DNA of 64,000 nucleotides, from NCBI GenBank assembly GCA_025201345.1, contig JAIXMG010000002.1, positions 62,001-126,000 on the forward strand, written 5' to 3'. The DNA is from Thamnidium elegans. Its lineage: Eukaryota; Mucoromycota; Mucoromycetes; Mucorales; Mucoraceae. Shown here in pieces: positions 23,103 to 34,634 of this stretch (within the stretch, counting starts at the first letter, position 1; each line of letters opens with the position of its first letter). The notes under the pieces are model-generated. The model was not told where the DNA came from, searched no databases, and saw only the letters and a program-made list of their open reading frames with translations. The position numbers and the translations under genes were made by a program.

Positions 23103-23232
23103 GACCGGATCCGAAGGCGATAGCAACAGATGCTTTCCTACAGAAGTGGCCAAAAACTGGACTATATGCGTACCCACCGTGGAAAATGATACCACTAGTA
23201 CTGCAACAGATAAAGCAGAGGAAGATAAAAAA

Positions 23233-24520
23233 GATAGTACTAGTAACACCCTGGTGGCCGACTCAATATTGGTATCCGATGCTAATGAGGATGAAGAAAA
23301 TATGCAAGCCAATGGTATACTGGAAAAAACAAAAAATGAAGTTGATCGCATGGCTATTATCAGGAGAATCAGAAGCAAAGAAGGCGTATCTGAAGAAGTA
23401 AGAGGATATCTCATTAAGGCAGAACGCAAAAACACAAGCAGAGTGTATGCAAATGGTTGGAAATCTTGGGTGATGTGGTGTAATAAGAAAAACTTTAATT
23501 CGGAAGAATACGATACTTAAAAAATTTTAGAATTTTTGATGGACAACGAACAATTTAGTACTCAACATCTAAAGAATTTGAGATCAGCAATTGCATCAGT
23601 ATTTAGATACCTACACCCTGATAAAGAACCAATAGAACAAAATCAACTGATAAGTGACTTCTTTAGAGCAAAAAGAAACCAACCGGTTCCCGTTCCAGCT
23701 ATACACAATCTAAAGACTTGGGATGTAGAGATTTTAATTGGGTACCTTGAAGAACATTATTCGGATGACCAGAAATTGTCACTAAAGGAGCTACAAAAGA
23801 AAACGATTGTATTAATTTGTACTGCAACTATGGCAAGACCAAGGTCGGATGTAGGAAATATACAATATCAAGACGTTTTAATGCAAAGGGATGAACAAGA
23901 AGGGCTATTGGGAGCGATAATACATTTCAGACAACCCAAGGAGGCTCAAATGAAGGCGTGTACGCTAGGTGTTACGTATGGAAGGTCGATTTGTCCAGTA
24001 AAGACACTACAAACCTTTATTCAAAGGACGGATCAATTAAGAACGAAGCTACCGATTGACCACAAACTTTTTTTTAGCGTATCTGGAAGATGAAGAAAAA
24101 GTCTGCTCGGTGAGAGAAACTAAAGTGGCTAACTGGGTGAAAGAGCTTATGTCAAAAGCGGGTATACAAACTGAATTGTATGGAGCACATTCAATTAGAT
24201 CAGCATCTAGTACCAAAGCTATTGAAAAAGGAATATCTATAGAGGAAGTAAAAGAACATGCAAACTGGAGTAGAAATACACAAACGTTCGAAAGATTTTA
24301 CTACAAGCCAACCACAAAAACTTCTTTGGGTGCTCGTATCTCAAATTCAATTTTTTCAGCGGAGAACCTTACCACATTGGAAGCCGGAGCGGAGGCAACT
24401 GAGATTGTTTTAGGCACGACAAACAATCAAGATGTTGCCGAAGCGAAGGCTGAAAATGTGGTAAATACCCACCCGTCAACAAATTCATCTTGGCTTACAA
24501 AATTCAAAAAGTTATTTTAA
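23233..24520 (+). pseudogene. DIRS tyrosine recombinase
   Basis: The frame overlaps the end of the RT/RNase H region and carries the recombinase: an N-terminal SAM-like core-binding part (NTSRVYANGWKSWVMWC), then the catalytic residues R (ATMARPRSDVG), H-x-x-R (AHSIRSASS), H/W (VKEHANWSRN) and Y (FERFYYKP). TAA at 23518 interrupts it. A run of eight T near 24066-24074 shifts the frame, so R and the H-x-x-R...Y half lie in different frames. The internal complementary region encodes the last residues of this frame, as in other DIRS elements. Confidence 0.88.
24369..24466 (+). repeat. DIRS internal complementary region
   Basis: It consists of the complement of the left outer tip fused to the complement of the right outer tip. 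This sequence templates completion of the circular intermediate in DIRS replication. Confidence 0.88.
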
Positions 24521-24573
24521 CCTTATAACCCTCCCACAAAAAAAAAAAAAAATTGAATATTATTAGTAGCTTA

Positions 24574-24689
24574 TTTGAAAGATATAAGGAAGAAAGGGAG
24601 TTTAATTAGTTTAGTATTATTTATAAAAAATAAAGCGTGGCTCTGAGAGCATTTACCACATTTTCAGCCTTCGCTTCGGCAACATCTTG
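24574..24689 (-). repeat. DIRS right inverted terminal repeat
   Basis: Starts TTTGAAAGATATAAGG and ends CGGCAACATCTTG, complementary to the left repeat over its inner 95 bp. Confidence 0.88.
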
Positions 24690-24761
24690 AGTGACCAATT
24701 GAAACTTAATAAGTGACCAAGTTTCTCAAAAAAGTGACCAATTGACGGCGGAAATACAGTA

Positions 24762-25434
24762 TCAATTGATTGAATTAATTTATTAGAGTAAAGTATTTAT
24801 TGCTTTTTTAAGTAAGCATAATTGGGTATTGTATCACAACTATTTTATACGCTACAAAATAGACAATGCCTAAATAGCGTCGTGTTATTGAAGTGATACA
24901 ATGGAATGGTATTGAATCGATATTTTTTATTTAAAACAATAGGATTGAAACAGGTATTTATCTAGTTTTATTCCCACCCAAAACAGGTGATCAAATACTA
25001 CAGAGGTACTTTGTCGTATAAACCTTTTTATTATTATTATTTGTAGTAGATGATTTATATATCAGCCTAATATATATATAATGGTTCTTTTATAATAACA
25101 ATCAGTTGGTTTTATTCAATCATATCCTTTTCTCTGTAGTTGAAGGAGAACAGAGCCGCTATTAAGCGCTCTTTTAATCTTTTTATAAGTTGACTATTTT
25201 TTTTTATTTTTTTTATATCCCTTTTTCCTTCTTAACCCTTTTTTTTTTATTAAAATAAGTTTTTTTTTTTTCATCTCTTACTTTTTTAAACGTACACGAC
25301 AACTAAATCTAGGTTTTAACACGTATGTATTTATGATTTAAACTCATCTATCATTATTATTATTATTATTATTATTACATTGTAATAATAAAAAGATGAG
25401 TTTTTATTAAAAAAAAAACTACAAAGCGAGTGAG

Positions 25435-25465
<31 letters not shown>

Positions 25466-25613
25466 AGAAAGACAAGAGAAACAGATAAAGGAGCGGGATG
25501 TTATATTACTTTTTTTTTTTTTCTTTATTAGCTCACTTTGCAACACAACCTATTTACTCCCTTTCTAACGCGTTCTATTTTTCTTTTTAAATAGAAAAAA
25601 TAAATAAATAAAA
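24762..25613. other. Upstream region of the PP1 gene
   Basis: AT-rich, with pyrimidine tracts increasing toward the PP1 start. An (ATT)n run lies at about 25351-25377 and an A20+ tract near 25435. No coding frame is supported. Confidence 0.5.
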
Positions 25614-26865
25614 ATGTCAGATACAGTGGAAGCCGATGTTGATTCAATTATATCACGCCTTTTGGAAGGTAAGTAAACTATAAACTATAAAATATGCAAG
25701 TATGTTATTAATACATGAACTTGTAGTAAGAGGAAGTCGCCCCGGTAAACAAGTACAACTTGGAGAAAATGAAATTCGATTTCTATGTCAAAAAGCACGC
25801 GAAATATTTATGAGCCAACCTATACTATTGGATCTTGAAGCACCTATTAAAGTATGTGGTGATATCCATGGTCAATACTATGATCTTTTAAGATTATTTG
25901 AATATGGTGGTTTTCCACCTGAAGCCAATTATTTGTTTATGGGTGACTATGTAGATAGAGGAAAACAATCTCTCGAGACAATTTGTTTATTGTTAGCCTA
26001 CAAGATCAAATACCCTGAAAATTTTTTCATTCTTCGTGGTAATCACGAATGTGCTAGTATTAATCGTATATATGGTTTCTATGACGAATGTAAGTTTGCT
26101 TTTTTTTTTTCTTTTTTTTTTACATGCATTTTAACTCTTTTTTTTTTTTAACTCGCTTAGGTAAAAGACGATATAATATAAAGCTTTGGAAGATTTTCAC
26201 TGATTGTTTCAACTGTTTACCCATTGCTGCCATTATTGATGAAAAGATCATGTGTATGCATGGTGGTCTTTCACCTGATTTACAAACTATGGAACAAATT
26301 CGTAGAGTTATGCGTCCTACTGATGTACCGGATACAGGTAAATATGGAAGAGAAAAGAAACCCCCCTCATTTTTTTTTTTTTAAAAAAAAAAGAAAAAAA
26401 TTAGGGAGATGTCTGAATTAACAATAATACAACAATAGGTTTATTATGTGATTTGTTATGGTCTGATCCTGACAAGGACATTACTGGTTGGAGTGAAAAC
26501 GATCGTGGTGTTTCGTTCACGTTTGGAGCAGATATTGTTTCTCGATTCTTACAAAAACATGATTTGGATCTCATTTGTCGTGCTCATCAAGTGGTTGAAG
26601 ATGGTTATGAGTTTTTCGCCAAGAGACAGTTGGTAACCTTGTTTTCTGCACCCAACTATTGTGGAGAGTTTGATAATGCTGGCGCTATGATGAGTGTTGA
26701 TGAATCCTTAATGTGTTCATTCCAGGTAAGAAATATATTTTAGTTAAAAAAAGAAAGAAAGGGTCTTCTCATAAAGCATCTTAAATATAGATTCTGAAAC
26801 CTGCCGAAAAGAGGGCAAAGTATGGTTATAATTCTGGTAAAGGAAGATCCAGACAAAAGGCATAA
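25614..26865 (+). CDS. Ser/Thr protein phosphatase PP1 catalytic subunit
   Basis: At least five exons; exon 1 is 25614-25668, and the last two introns end near 26438 and 26790. All metallophosphatase motifs are present: [46 protein letters not shown] and [13 protein letters not shown]. The order and the spelling ([35 protein letters not shown]) mark PP1 (Glc7/BimG) and not PP2A or calcineurin. The C-terminus is short and basic (KGRSRQKA). The enzyme acts in mitosis, glycogen metabolism and morphogenesis, directed by regulatory subunits that dock through RVxF motifs. Confidence 0.97.
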
Positions 26866-27891
26866 ACCTTAAAAAAAAACGTATACATGTATAAAAAAAA
26901 ATACTGTTTGTTTCACCACTTCTTCTCCCCCTCCTCTTCTCTCTTAAACCCACAAATGCGTTGTCTCTAATTAAATACATATTTACACCATACCTTGCCT
27001 TGATTTATATAATTGACCATCTTACTGGAAAGAGATACTACTCTAGGAGCATAAAAGTTTTTAAACGTGAACCGTAACGACTTTAACAACACCATGTTGA
27101 ACACAAAGTATGGGGTACCAAAAAGGGTTTTTTTTTAAGGTTTGAGTGAAATTATCCATGGATACTCGTTGTCATTTGAATTTAAATAGCATATTGTCAT
27201 ATGCCAAAGTTCATTTAGAAAATAACACAAATTGTATATAAAAAGATGTACCAATAACAATAAACCAGTTGTACGCCGATTGTGGTCAAAAGGGGACATA
27301 TTTACGCCACAGATTCCATTGTAGTTTTTATACAAGGTTACTGGTCGTTTAGATTCAGTTCTTATGGATACCCCCTTTTTTTTAGGGAGAACCTCAACAA
27401 ATAATATTCACTACTTCTGATTTTCGCTTCGTTATGTAAGTAATGTCTAATGGACAAAATGCAACCTTTCTTTTTTTTTCTCGGTAACTCGGTGTAATCG
27501 GATAGTTATTTTCTTTTTACCAAAGAATGTCTTTTAGAAAAAAAAAACCGCAGGCTAAAAGAAAAAAAAAAAGTCTGGACTCCTCTATGATTTAAGTTGA
27601 AGCAGCTCAGCCTATTTCTCTCTAGTGTGATAGATATTAGTGCCACACGTGCCGCACTTACTTTCAATGTACATCATACACAAGTCTTGGCCATAGTACA
27701 TTATATTTCAGGTTATTATAAGTTATCTAGAGTTTATCGTTTGAGAATAAGATGATAAATATTTTTGTCAGTTTACGGGAAACTGTTTCTTGTGACCTTC
27801 ATATGTATATACTTTATAAAAAAGATAAGATGTGCGTGAGAACTCCGAAAAGAACTAGAGTGTATACACCTTTCACATTTATTTTTAAAAG
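26866..27891. other. Gene-free 1-kb stretch between PP1 and the PIG-X gene
   Basis: No supported reading frame. A- and T-tracts near 27475-27575 and ordinary AT-rich sequence hold the 3' end of PP1 and the promoter of the next gene. Confidence 0.5.
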
Positions 27892-28539
27892 ATGGCACAA
27901 GTGCATTCCGAACTTCACGCTGCCAGTAGTTTACACCCAAAAATAATAACTACAATAAATATTGAAGACAATGATAAATCTGATTGTCATCTTGACGTGG
28001 TTTATGTTTTGCCTGCAAGCGTATTTGTTGATCCGTACCAATTACAAGATTTAGAAACAACATTAGGAAAGGCGACAGTATTTGGTGAACACGATTTAGA
28101 ATTACCTCTTGAAAAAGTAAATGAACCTCGTGGAAGTATTGTATTTTTACGTCAGAGTCAACCTTTGAGTTCCTTTCTGTTAGAATTACCTTTTCATCTT
28201 CGATACCAACAACCTTCACTTGAAAGAGATCATCAAGTCATCACAATAGAAGCTCCTTATGCAGGCTGGACCTGTGGTGATTATAAGTGGCCACCTATTT
28301 CTAATTCTCTTATAACACCGTATCAAAATGTGGAGTCTGCTTTTACTGAATTAACGCATGATACAACTCCTTTGACTTTATCTGTGCCTATTGGTAAAGT
28401 TCAAGACGCTGCAATTGTAACTTATGGCACGTTTGGCACCGTTGTTCTTTGTACTGTTTGGATTGCGCGTTCTGTATTTGTATCGATCAAGAAAAGAAGA
28501 AGATTAGAGGCAAAAGGTAAAAGAAGAAAATCCGAATAA
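27892..28539 (+). CDS. PIG-X/PBN1-like subunit of GPI mannosyltransferase I
   Basis: Intronless, 215 residues. The conserved PIG-X pattern is visible: HPK near the N-terminus, YVLPASVFVDPYQLQ, EHDLELP and LPFHLRYQQPS, then a WTCGDYKWP cysteine segment. One hydrophobic helix (TFGTVVLCTVWIARSVFV) near the C-terminus is followed by a very basic tail. PIG-X stabilises PIG-M, which adds the first mannose to GPI anchors in the ER lumen. The topology (lumenal domain, C-terminal membrane anchor, cytosolic KK/RR-rich tail) fits. No obvious signal peptide is seen, so an upstream exon or an internal signal remains possible. Confidence 0.82.
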   Translation: MAQVHSELHAASSLHPKIITTINIEDNDKSDCHLDVVYVLPASVFVDPYQLQDLETTLGKATVFGEHDLELPLEKVNEPRGSIVFLRQSQPLSSFLLELPFHLRYQQPSLERDHQVITIEAPYAGWTCGDYKWPPISNSLITPYQNVESAFTELTHDTTPLTLSVPIGKVQDAAIVTYGTFGTVVLCTVWIARSVFVSIKKRRRLEAKGKRRKSE

Positions 28540-28636
28540 TCGAAAAAAAAGCAGTTTTATAGTATAATAAACATAATGCGATAATTTCGTTTATTTTAAA
28601 TGTTGGTTGTTACTTTTGCAATAGGAATATAATTAG

Positions 28637-28668
<32 letters not shown>

Positions 28669-29053
28669 AGTTACATAAATGAGAAAAATACGCTGATTTG
28701 CTCGGATCGACTATCTCTTTCTTAACTATCTTTAAAAATATGTCTTATAGTATGATACAAAGACAAAAAAAAACACTTGAAGGTCACGCAAGAACCTAGC
28801 AATATCTTTTTTACCGTAAATTACACAAATGAAATTTCATAGATAATTTGTAAAACTATTACGCGTAAATCACAATCTAGTATCACGTCGCGCTATGTCT
28901 GATCAATTTTGGTTTTTTTTTATTGATTATATAATAATAGCAAAACAAACAAACATATAGATTAATGCATAAATTAGAAGTGAATTGGAGGTGGGCGAGC
29001 GAAGGAGGAGGAGGGGGGGGGGGGGCATAAAAAAAATAAAGAAGAAAAGATAC
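28540..29053. other. Convergent 3' region
   Basis: Contains an A/T tract pair (28638-28668) able to form a hairpin, and a G-tract near 29014-29026. No gene. Confidence 0.5.
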
Positions 29054-30910
29054 TCATCTCTTGCGCGACATTAAGTGGGCAGTTTTTTTTAGCAAAGCAA
29101 TCCAGGCATTTTGTTCGGTCTCAGTTTGAGTTCTCATTACTATTAAACGTTTGACACCATTACCAGCAGCGTGCCCCGGAACTGGGTACTGAGAATCAAG
29201 TCCAACAGCCAACATATCTCCTGAAGCTTCATTTGTTTTAATTTCGAATCCGTACACCAACGTCGCTTCATCACCGGGCCTTGAATTTTGTGTACCTGAT
29301 TTACGCATAAAGGAAGCTAAAGCCGAAGGCTTTTTCACTTCAGATATTTTTGCAATCAGTTTAGCAGATAACGGTGTAATCTCTGCGTGCTTTAAATTAA
29401 TCATTCCCTTGTATTGTAACTTTGTGTGTGATAATTTTTTGCCCGTATTGGGTTTATGCTTTTGGCAAAACATAAATATATCGTTGAATAATAAATAAGT
29501 GCGTGTGTCTGAAGTTGATTGTGGGTCAGAGGGGTTAACTTGGGTCAAAAGACCTGTAATATATAATCGGCGGGCGGTAGTAACACTAGCTGGGTTACCC
29601 TGTATAGATCTGGAGGCCTCTAGAACGCGGACATGGGCTAATCGGTCTTTAATACTACGACACAATTAGAAAAAAAAAGAAATTAGTTGTGATCATAATA
29701 ATAATAAAATTATTTTACTCACATTGTTCTCCATTTCTTTTCGCGTTTAATATATTTATCCTTGATACGATTTAAAGCTTGATAATCTGGGTGAGAAGGT
29801 TCGGTAGCAACAGCCATTTGAGATACAACTAAGGAATATGAAGAAAGTCGAATAACAGGGTTTTTCAAATAAAACACGAGATCTTTAACTGGAGGATTTG
29901 TTGTTGGTGAAACGCAACTCTAAATTATACAATGTAACCAGAAAAAAAATGAGAATTATGTTTTTAAAACTTAAACCACGTTTTTTTTTTTTTTTGGGAG
30001 GGTAAACTTACATCTATCAATTTTGAAAATGAAGGAGATTTGTTATATAAACTATCTAGTGTTACAATGGTACTTGGGTATTCATTTAAGAATGCTTCAT
30101 AGATAGACATTCGTTCGTACTAAAAAGAATTGGATTAGATAACATTATATAAACATTGTTCATTCAAAGGCAGATCTTACAAAAGTGGCAAAAATATCGG
30201 ATATGAACTGAGTTGGACCCCACATTTCGAGTCTTTTTTTGTAAATAAAAAAAAAATCAGTTCCGAGGAATCTCTTTTTTATCATTATTATTACCTTTCT
30301 TTTAAACCTTTACAGAATTCGTCATGAGATAATTTCATTTCTTGTGCGTGAGCAAAAAGATTATCTAGAGCAGTTTTTGAGCATAATCCACGATACTTTA
30401 TAAAGATTTCAGTATTGACAGGATCATTTATCCATTGTTGAATAGGAACAAGATAATATAGGTTAAAATTTCTCAAGTCTGTGATATGTTTTCTCTCAGA
30501 CTGACACATCTGATCAGCGACATTCTTTTTTTGTGCTACGTTTCTTGCTGCATCCGCCACTTGTCTTTCTAAAGTCAGTTTAGTTAAAAAATATTATACG
30601 ATTTTTTGTTGTTGCGTACTTTACCATAAGGTTCAGATTCAACATCTTCATCAAAGGTTTGATAGATTTCATCAATAATTGCTAAATCATCCATAAGTTG
30701 ATAGTAATGTTCAGATCGGTGAGTAAGAAACGAAAGTTGATCTGAATTACTGTAATGGACATTTTCTCTATCAAATTGTAGCAAATCTATCGAAATAGAG
30801 CTGTCTCCTCCACTACTGGATGTTAAATTACTACTAGTTTCTGATAAAGCTGATGATGGTTGACGCCATAATGTCCCAAAATTACTTTCATCGGTTGCGA
30901 CTGAGCTCAT
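29054..30910 (-). CDS. Rho guanine nucleotide exchange factor (DH-PH)
   Basis: About six exons on the minus strand from ATG 30910 (MSSVATDESNFGTLWRQ). A Ser-rich N-terminus is followed by a DH domain recognised by its first conserved region (DQMCQSERKHITDLRNFN), ISDIFATFYERMSIYEAFL, and the region LVFYLKNPVIRLSSYSLVV, equivalent to the KPxQRxxxYxLLL block. A PH domain follows: RRLYITGLLTQVN, YLLFNDIFMFCQK, and a C-terminal helix TETEQNAWIALLKKTAHL. DH-PH proteins load Rho/Cdc42 with GTP at the plasma membrane and control hyphal polarity. The target GTPase cannot be told from the sequence. Confidence 0.88.
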
Positions 30911-33872
30911 GTAAAAAAAAAAAAAAAAATTATTTTAAACTTTTTTGTTGTTGCTGGTATAAGTCTACTTATTAAAAGGCAAAAATAAAATAGAAAGAAT
31001 GGGGCTGTGGATTTAAAGAAAAAGAAAGGAAAAAAAAAAGGGTAAAGAAAGAAAGAAAAATAAAATAAAAAGGTGTACATGTATAATTATAGAAAAAAAA
31101 ATTGGGTGATAGTGTGTGTGTGTACACGATGAGAAAATTTAACACAAACCAATATAATTCGGCCCAAGCTTTTTCTATTTCCCCCTGTCATAAGTATCTT
31201 GTTGATCTTTTTTTACTGTCTGATTAGTTATCTGTTTATGAGTGTGTGTGCGAATATTTGCTTTCAATGTGTCGGTGCGTTACACTCGTCCTTATTTTGT
31301 TACCAAGGACCTGATGACTCTTACTATTTTTGTAGATTGTCCTACTATACGATTATTTGTTAAAATGGAAATTAATAGTATAAAAAGTTTGAATTAAATC
31401 AAATTCACGGCGAGATTTTTTTTTGTCATATTCTTGATGCGCACAAATGCTGATAACGATAAAGAGCATATGATTAATGTTGCTTTTGATAATTTAAGAG
31501 AGAATATCTAATTATGAGTTTATATTATGGTAACCAAAAACTTAATTTATTTACTTTTTTAAATGTTTCGAAATCAAGACCTATCTTTTGTTCTCTTTGT
31601 AGTACCAGTATATTATCTGTCTCGGCCGAGAAAAGGTTAACTCCCTTATGTTATTTTCTCGGTAAAATTTTAGCAGAGAGTCGAGCATCCCCGAAAGAAA
31701 AAAAAAATGATTTAACAATTGCCTTTTTTTTTTCCTTTAAAAAAGTGAGGGTCAATCTTTTTAGTAGATAAACACACATTTTTTTTTTTGTGTGTCCTAT
31801 TTTATCTTGATACACATGACCTGATATGTACCCAATTAGAGTATGCGATCCAAAAATACTCAAAACCTAAATCCAAAAAAACTTTTTTTTGGTAGATATC
31901 AAAAAGTAAACAAACGGGGTCATTCGAGCAGTAACAAAAAACACAATTCCTAATCAGTGTATTGCAATTCCTATATATATTTTTTTTTGTATTTTATTGA
32001 GATTATATACGCGAAACTAAGATCACCAAATAAAATAGAATTTCTGTGTATGAAACTTTTCTCTCACACCAGTAAAAAAAAAAAAAAATGATTTCGTGAG
32101 CCTTTTCCTTAAAATCTATTTTCTAGTTAATATACGAAACTGACAAGATCGCTTTTCTGTGTAATATTAATACTACGCTTTTAACATTCCAATTTTTTTT
32201 TGAAAAAAAAGGGAAGAAAAAGGAAAAAAAAAAACGTACTGGGAAACTTTTTCTTTTTTTTTTTTAATCAGACATAATTTTGGCATAGTATACTCTACGA
32301 GTATTTTAACATTGTATATTTTATTGCATTATGACACGAAAAAAACAAACAAACAAGTAAATTTTGACGTTAGTTTAGACAGAAAAAAAAAAAGGTAAAT
32401 TTTCTCCATAGTTTTTTGTAAATAATATGGTATAAGCTATTTTTAATTAAAAAGAAAATACTTTTTTGTTCCTGGTTTAATAAAAAAGTGAAAAAAAAAA
32501 AAATACTTTATTTAGGTTCAGTGCAAGTAATAAACAGAATTCAGAAATTTGTTTGTTTGTTCTTTTTTTTTAAAGTTTCAAGGATGACACTTGGTTTCCA
32601 CCCAAGTGATATGGATATATTGGTACAAATTCCAAAACGAAAAATTTCTTCTGGTAGTGGGGTTGGGGTTCCCATGCAATTATGTAATATGTCAATAACA
32701 AAAAAAAAAAAAGTGTTACTTTTGTGAAATATTTGAATAGTAGGGCGCCTTCTTAAAACATGGGGGTACTCTCTTTTTTTCTTTGGTATCAAGATACGGA
32801 TAAAAATAGATAAATATATCAATATAGCTCAATCCGATCCCTTTTTAGCCACTATTTTTTCTCTTCTTTTTATCGCGGTAAATGTCGTTTTCGAGACGTC
32901 TTTATGAATTTAAAACAAGCGTTATTACTCTTAAACAAAGTTCTAGACCAATATTCATCAGTCCGTTCTATACAAGAAAAAAAGAATCAATTTTTTTTTA
33001 TAAAATCAAATATTTTGTACGTACTACATCGGTATATCATTCTTCCCACATATATAAAAAAGAAAAAATAAAAAGAAAAAAAAAAGTCTAGTCTACGCCA
33101 AAATATATGGAAATATGATTATAAATACATATTAAAAAGCTACTACGTTTATTTCAGAATATATAGTAATGGAAATGAAGGATGTTTTGAAATTTACCAA
33201 TATATGGGATAGCGCTTCAATTACCGCATAACACTTTCTTTTTTAGGCTGGAACCGAGTTATGCTGATACCTCTGTCTGTCTCGGTACTACTACTACTAC
33301 TACTACTACGCCATTATCTACCTACTAAAAAAGTTTTTTTTTTATATATTATTAAACATATGTATATATAGACACGCTTTAGTATATGCGAGGAAATTAT
33401 TAAAGTAGTAGTGGTTGCCCTGGAAACAAATTCTTTATTTATAGCAGTTATTGTACATTTGGTTTATTATAAGGTGTATAAGCACAAAATTAATTTGATT
33501 GTTGGATACACAAGGTTTATCGCAGTCTTGTTTTTAGAAAAAATACAAATTAAAATCTTTATTATTAGAATTTTGGTTCTTTTCCCTTTCATCATGAACT
33601 ATTAGCAAAACAAGGAGCAAAATATATAATTATAAAAGCCTTTTCATTACACTCCTTCAAAGAAACTTTATTTTTATTTTATATATATATACGTATATAT
33701 AACCCTTTTTGCCTTCTTTTTTCTCTCTTTCTTTTCTCTCTTTATTAAAACCCTTTTTTATTTTTTACTCTTTTTTATTTTTCCCTCTTATTATATACAA
33801 CTCTCCTTTCCTTTACTGAAAAAAAAAAATTTTTTTTTCTTTCCAGTCATCAAAATATACAAACACTATTGA
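30911..33872. other. Gene-free 3-kb stretch
   Basis: AT-rich with frequent homopolymer tracts, a (TAC)n microsatellite at about 33284-33310 and (TA)n near 33680. Several short frames (for example 31514-31771 and 32882-33091) have skewed Lys/Phe/Tyr composition and no homologous motif, so they are not called. The last 250 bp is pyrimidine-rich and is likely the promoter of the next gene. Confidence 0.5.
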
Positions 33873-34373
33873 ATGAATAATAATAATAATTCAGCAACAT
33901 ACAACAACAATCATACCAAGACACTTAAACGTAAACGTACAATGAAAACTGTCCAATTCTCAAGTAAAGTAACTGTTCTGGAAACATACTCATCTGAAGA
34001 ATATGATCGAACAGATATTTTTTCAACACCTATACTTTATAAAATCAATCCTAATATAATACGATCAACACCACAATTATCATTAAGTATTGATACACCT
34101 CATCTTATTCAAGATGAAGGAGAGATTTCTAGTGCAGATGTCAGTCCTAATACACCACCTGCAAGTATTACGGGAGCAGATGAATACTTTTTAACATCAA
34201 TGAATAAAAAAAAGAAAAAACAGCGCCCGATTCTTTCAGTCAATACAACCATGTGTGCAGATCCCTTATTTTTTACTAGTCTAACAACAAACTATAAAAA
34301 TGATACCAATAATACTACAACCAATGACTCACAAAATGATTTTTTGGTGCCTATTTCTGCTACTGTACTGTAA
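33873..34373 (+). CDS. Hypothetical protein with PP1-docking-like motif
   Basis: Intronless, 166 residues. An Asn-rich start and a basic patch (KTLKRKRTMK) lead into KTVQFSSKVTVLETYSSEEY. KTVQF fits the RVxF consensus for PP1 binding, and the following acidic ETYSxxEYDR stretch resembles a short conserved block I associate with fungal morphogenesis proteins. The rest is Thr/Ser/Asn-rich and probably disordered. A strong pyrimidine-rich leader precedes the ATG. A PP1 regulatory role is inference from the motif; the family is otherwise unknown. Confidence 0.6.
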   Translation: MNNNNNSATYNNNHTKTLKRKRTMKTVQFSSKVTVLETYSSEEYDRTDIFSTPILYKINPNIIRSTPQLSLSIDTPHLIQDEGEISSADVSPNTPPASITGADEYFLTSMNKKKKKQRPILSVNTTMCADPLFFTSLTTNYKNDTNNTTTNDSQNDFLVPISATVL

Positions 34374-34634
34374 TAATAATAATCTTTATTAAACTTCTTT
34401 ACTCCTGTTATTGTTGTCTTTTTTTTTTCTTTTTTTTTTTGCTCTCCTTTTTTGCTTGTTTGATATGCTGTGTTATAAAAATAAACTGTAGTACAACTGG
34501 TTGTACGAAAGTTATTTTTGTTTAATTGATCTAAACCTATTTTTATAAATTTTTCTGTGACAGGAACTTCAGCCCGTTTTTTTTTTGTTATTGTTATATA
34601 TATTGGGTTTTCACTGTTATAAAGCTACCTTACT

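Larger units (their letters stand above)
20414..24689 (+). mobile_element. DIRS-type tyrosine-recombinase retrotransposon
   Basis: The diagnostic DIRS architecture is complete. Inverted terminal repeats lie at 20414-20551 and 24574-24689, sharing about 95 bp with different tips. An internal complementary region at 24369-24466 joins the complement of the left tip (GGCACGACAAACAAT) directly to that of the right tip (CAAGATGTTGCCGAAG). Between them are a gag-like region, reverse transcriptase, RNase H and a tyrosine recombinase. No flanking duplication is expected, because integration is by recombinase. The element is decayed: six in-frame stops and two frameshifts. Confidence 0.92.
16803..24761. 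mobile_element. Nested composite: Tc1-like shell around two other elements
   Basis: TACTGTATTTCCGCCGTCAA at 16803 matches, inverted, the sequence ending at 24761 (GACGGCGGAAATACAGTA). The TA at each edge fits the duplication of Tc1/mariner-IS630 elements. Three subterminal repeats of the type (A/C)TTGG(T/C)CAC lie inside each end (about 16820-16876 and 24690-24745). Without its insertions the shell would be about 620 bp, with no transposase, so it is non-autonomous. The DIRS element and the 3.06-kb element sit inside it, head to tail without a spacer. Confidence 0.8.

Noticed and set aside
31514..33091. Several 60-90-codon frames in the 3-kb intergenic stretch
   Set aside because: Lys/Phe/Tyr-rich translations of A/T tracts without motifs.
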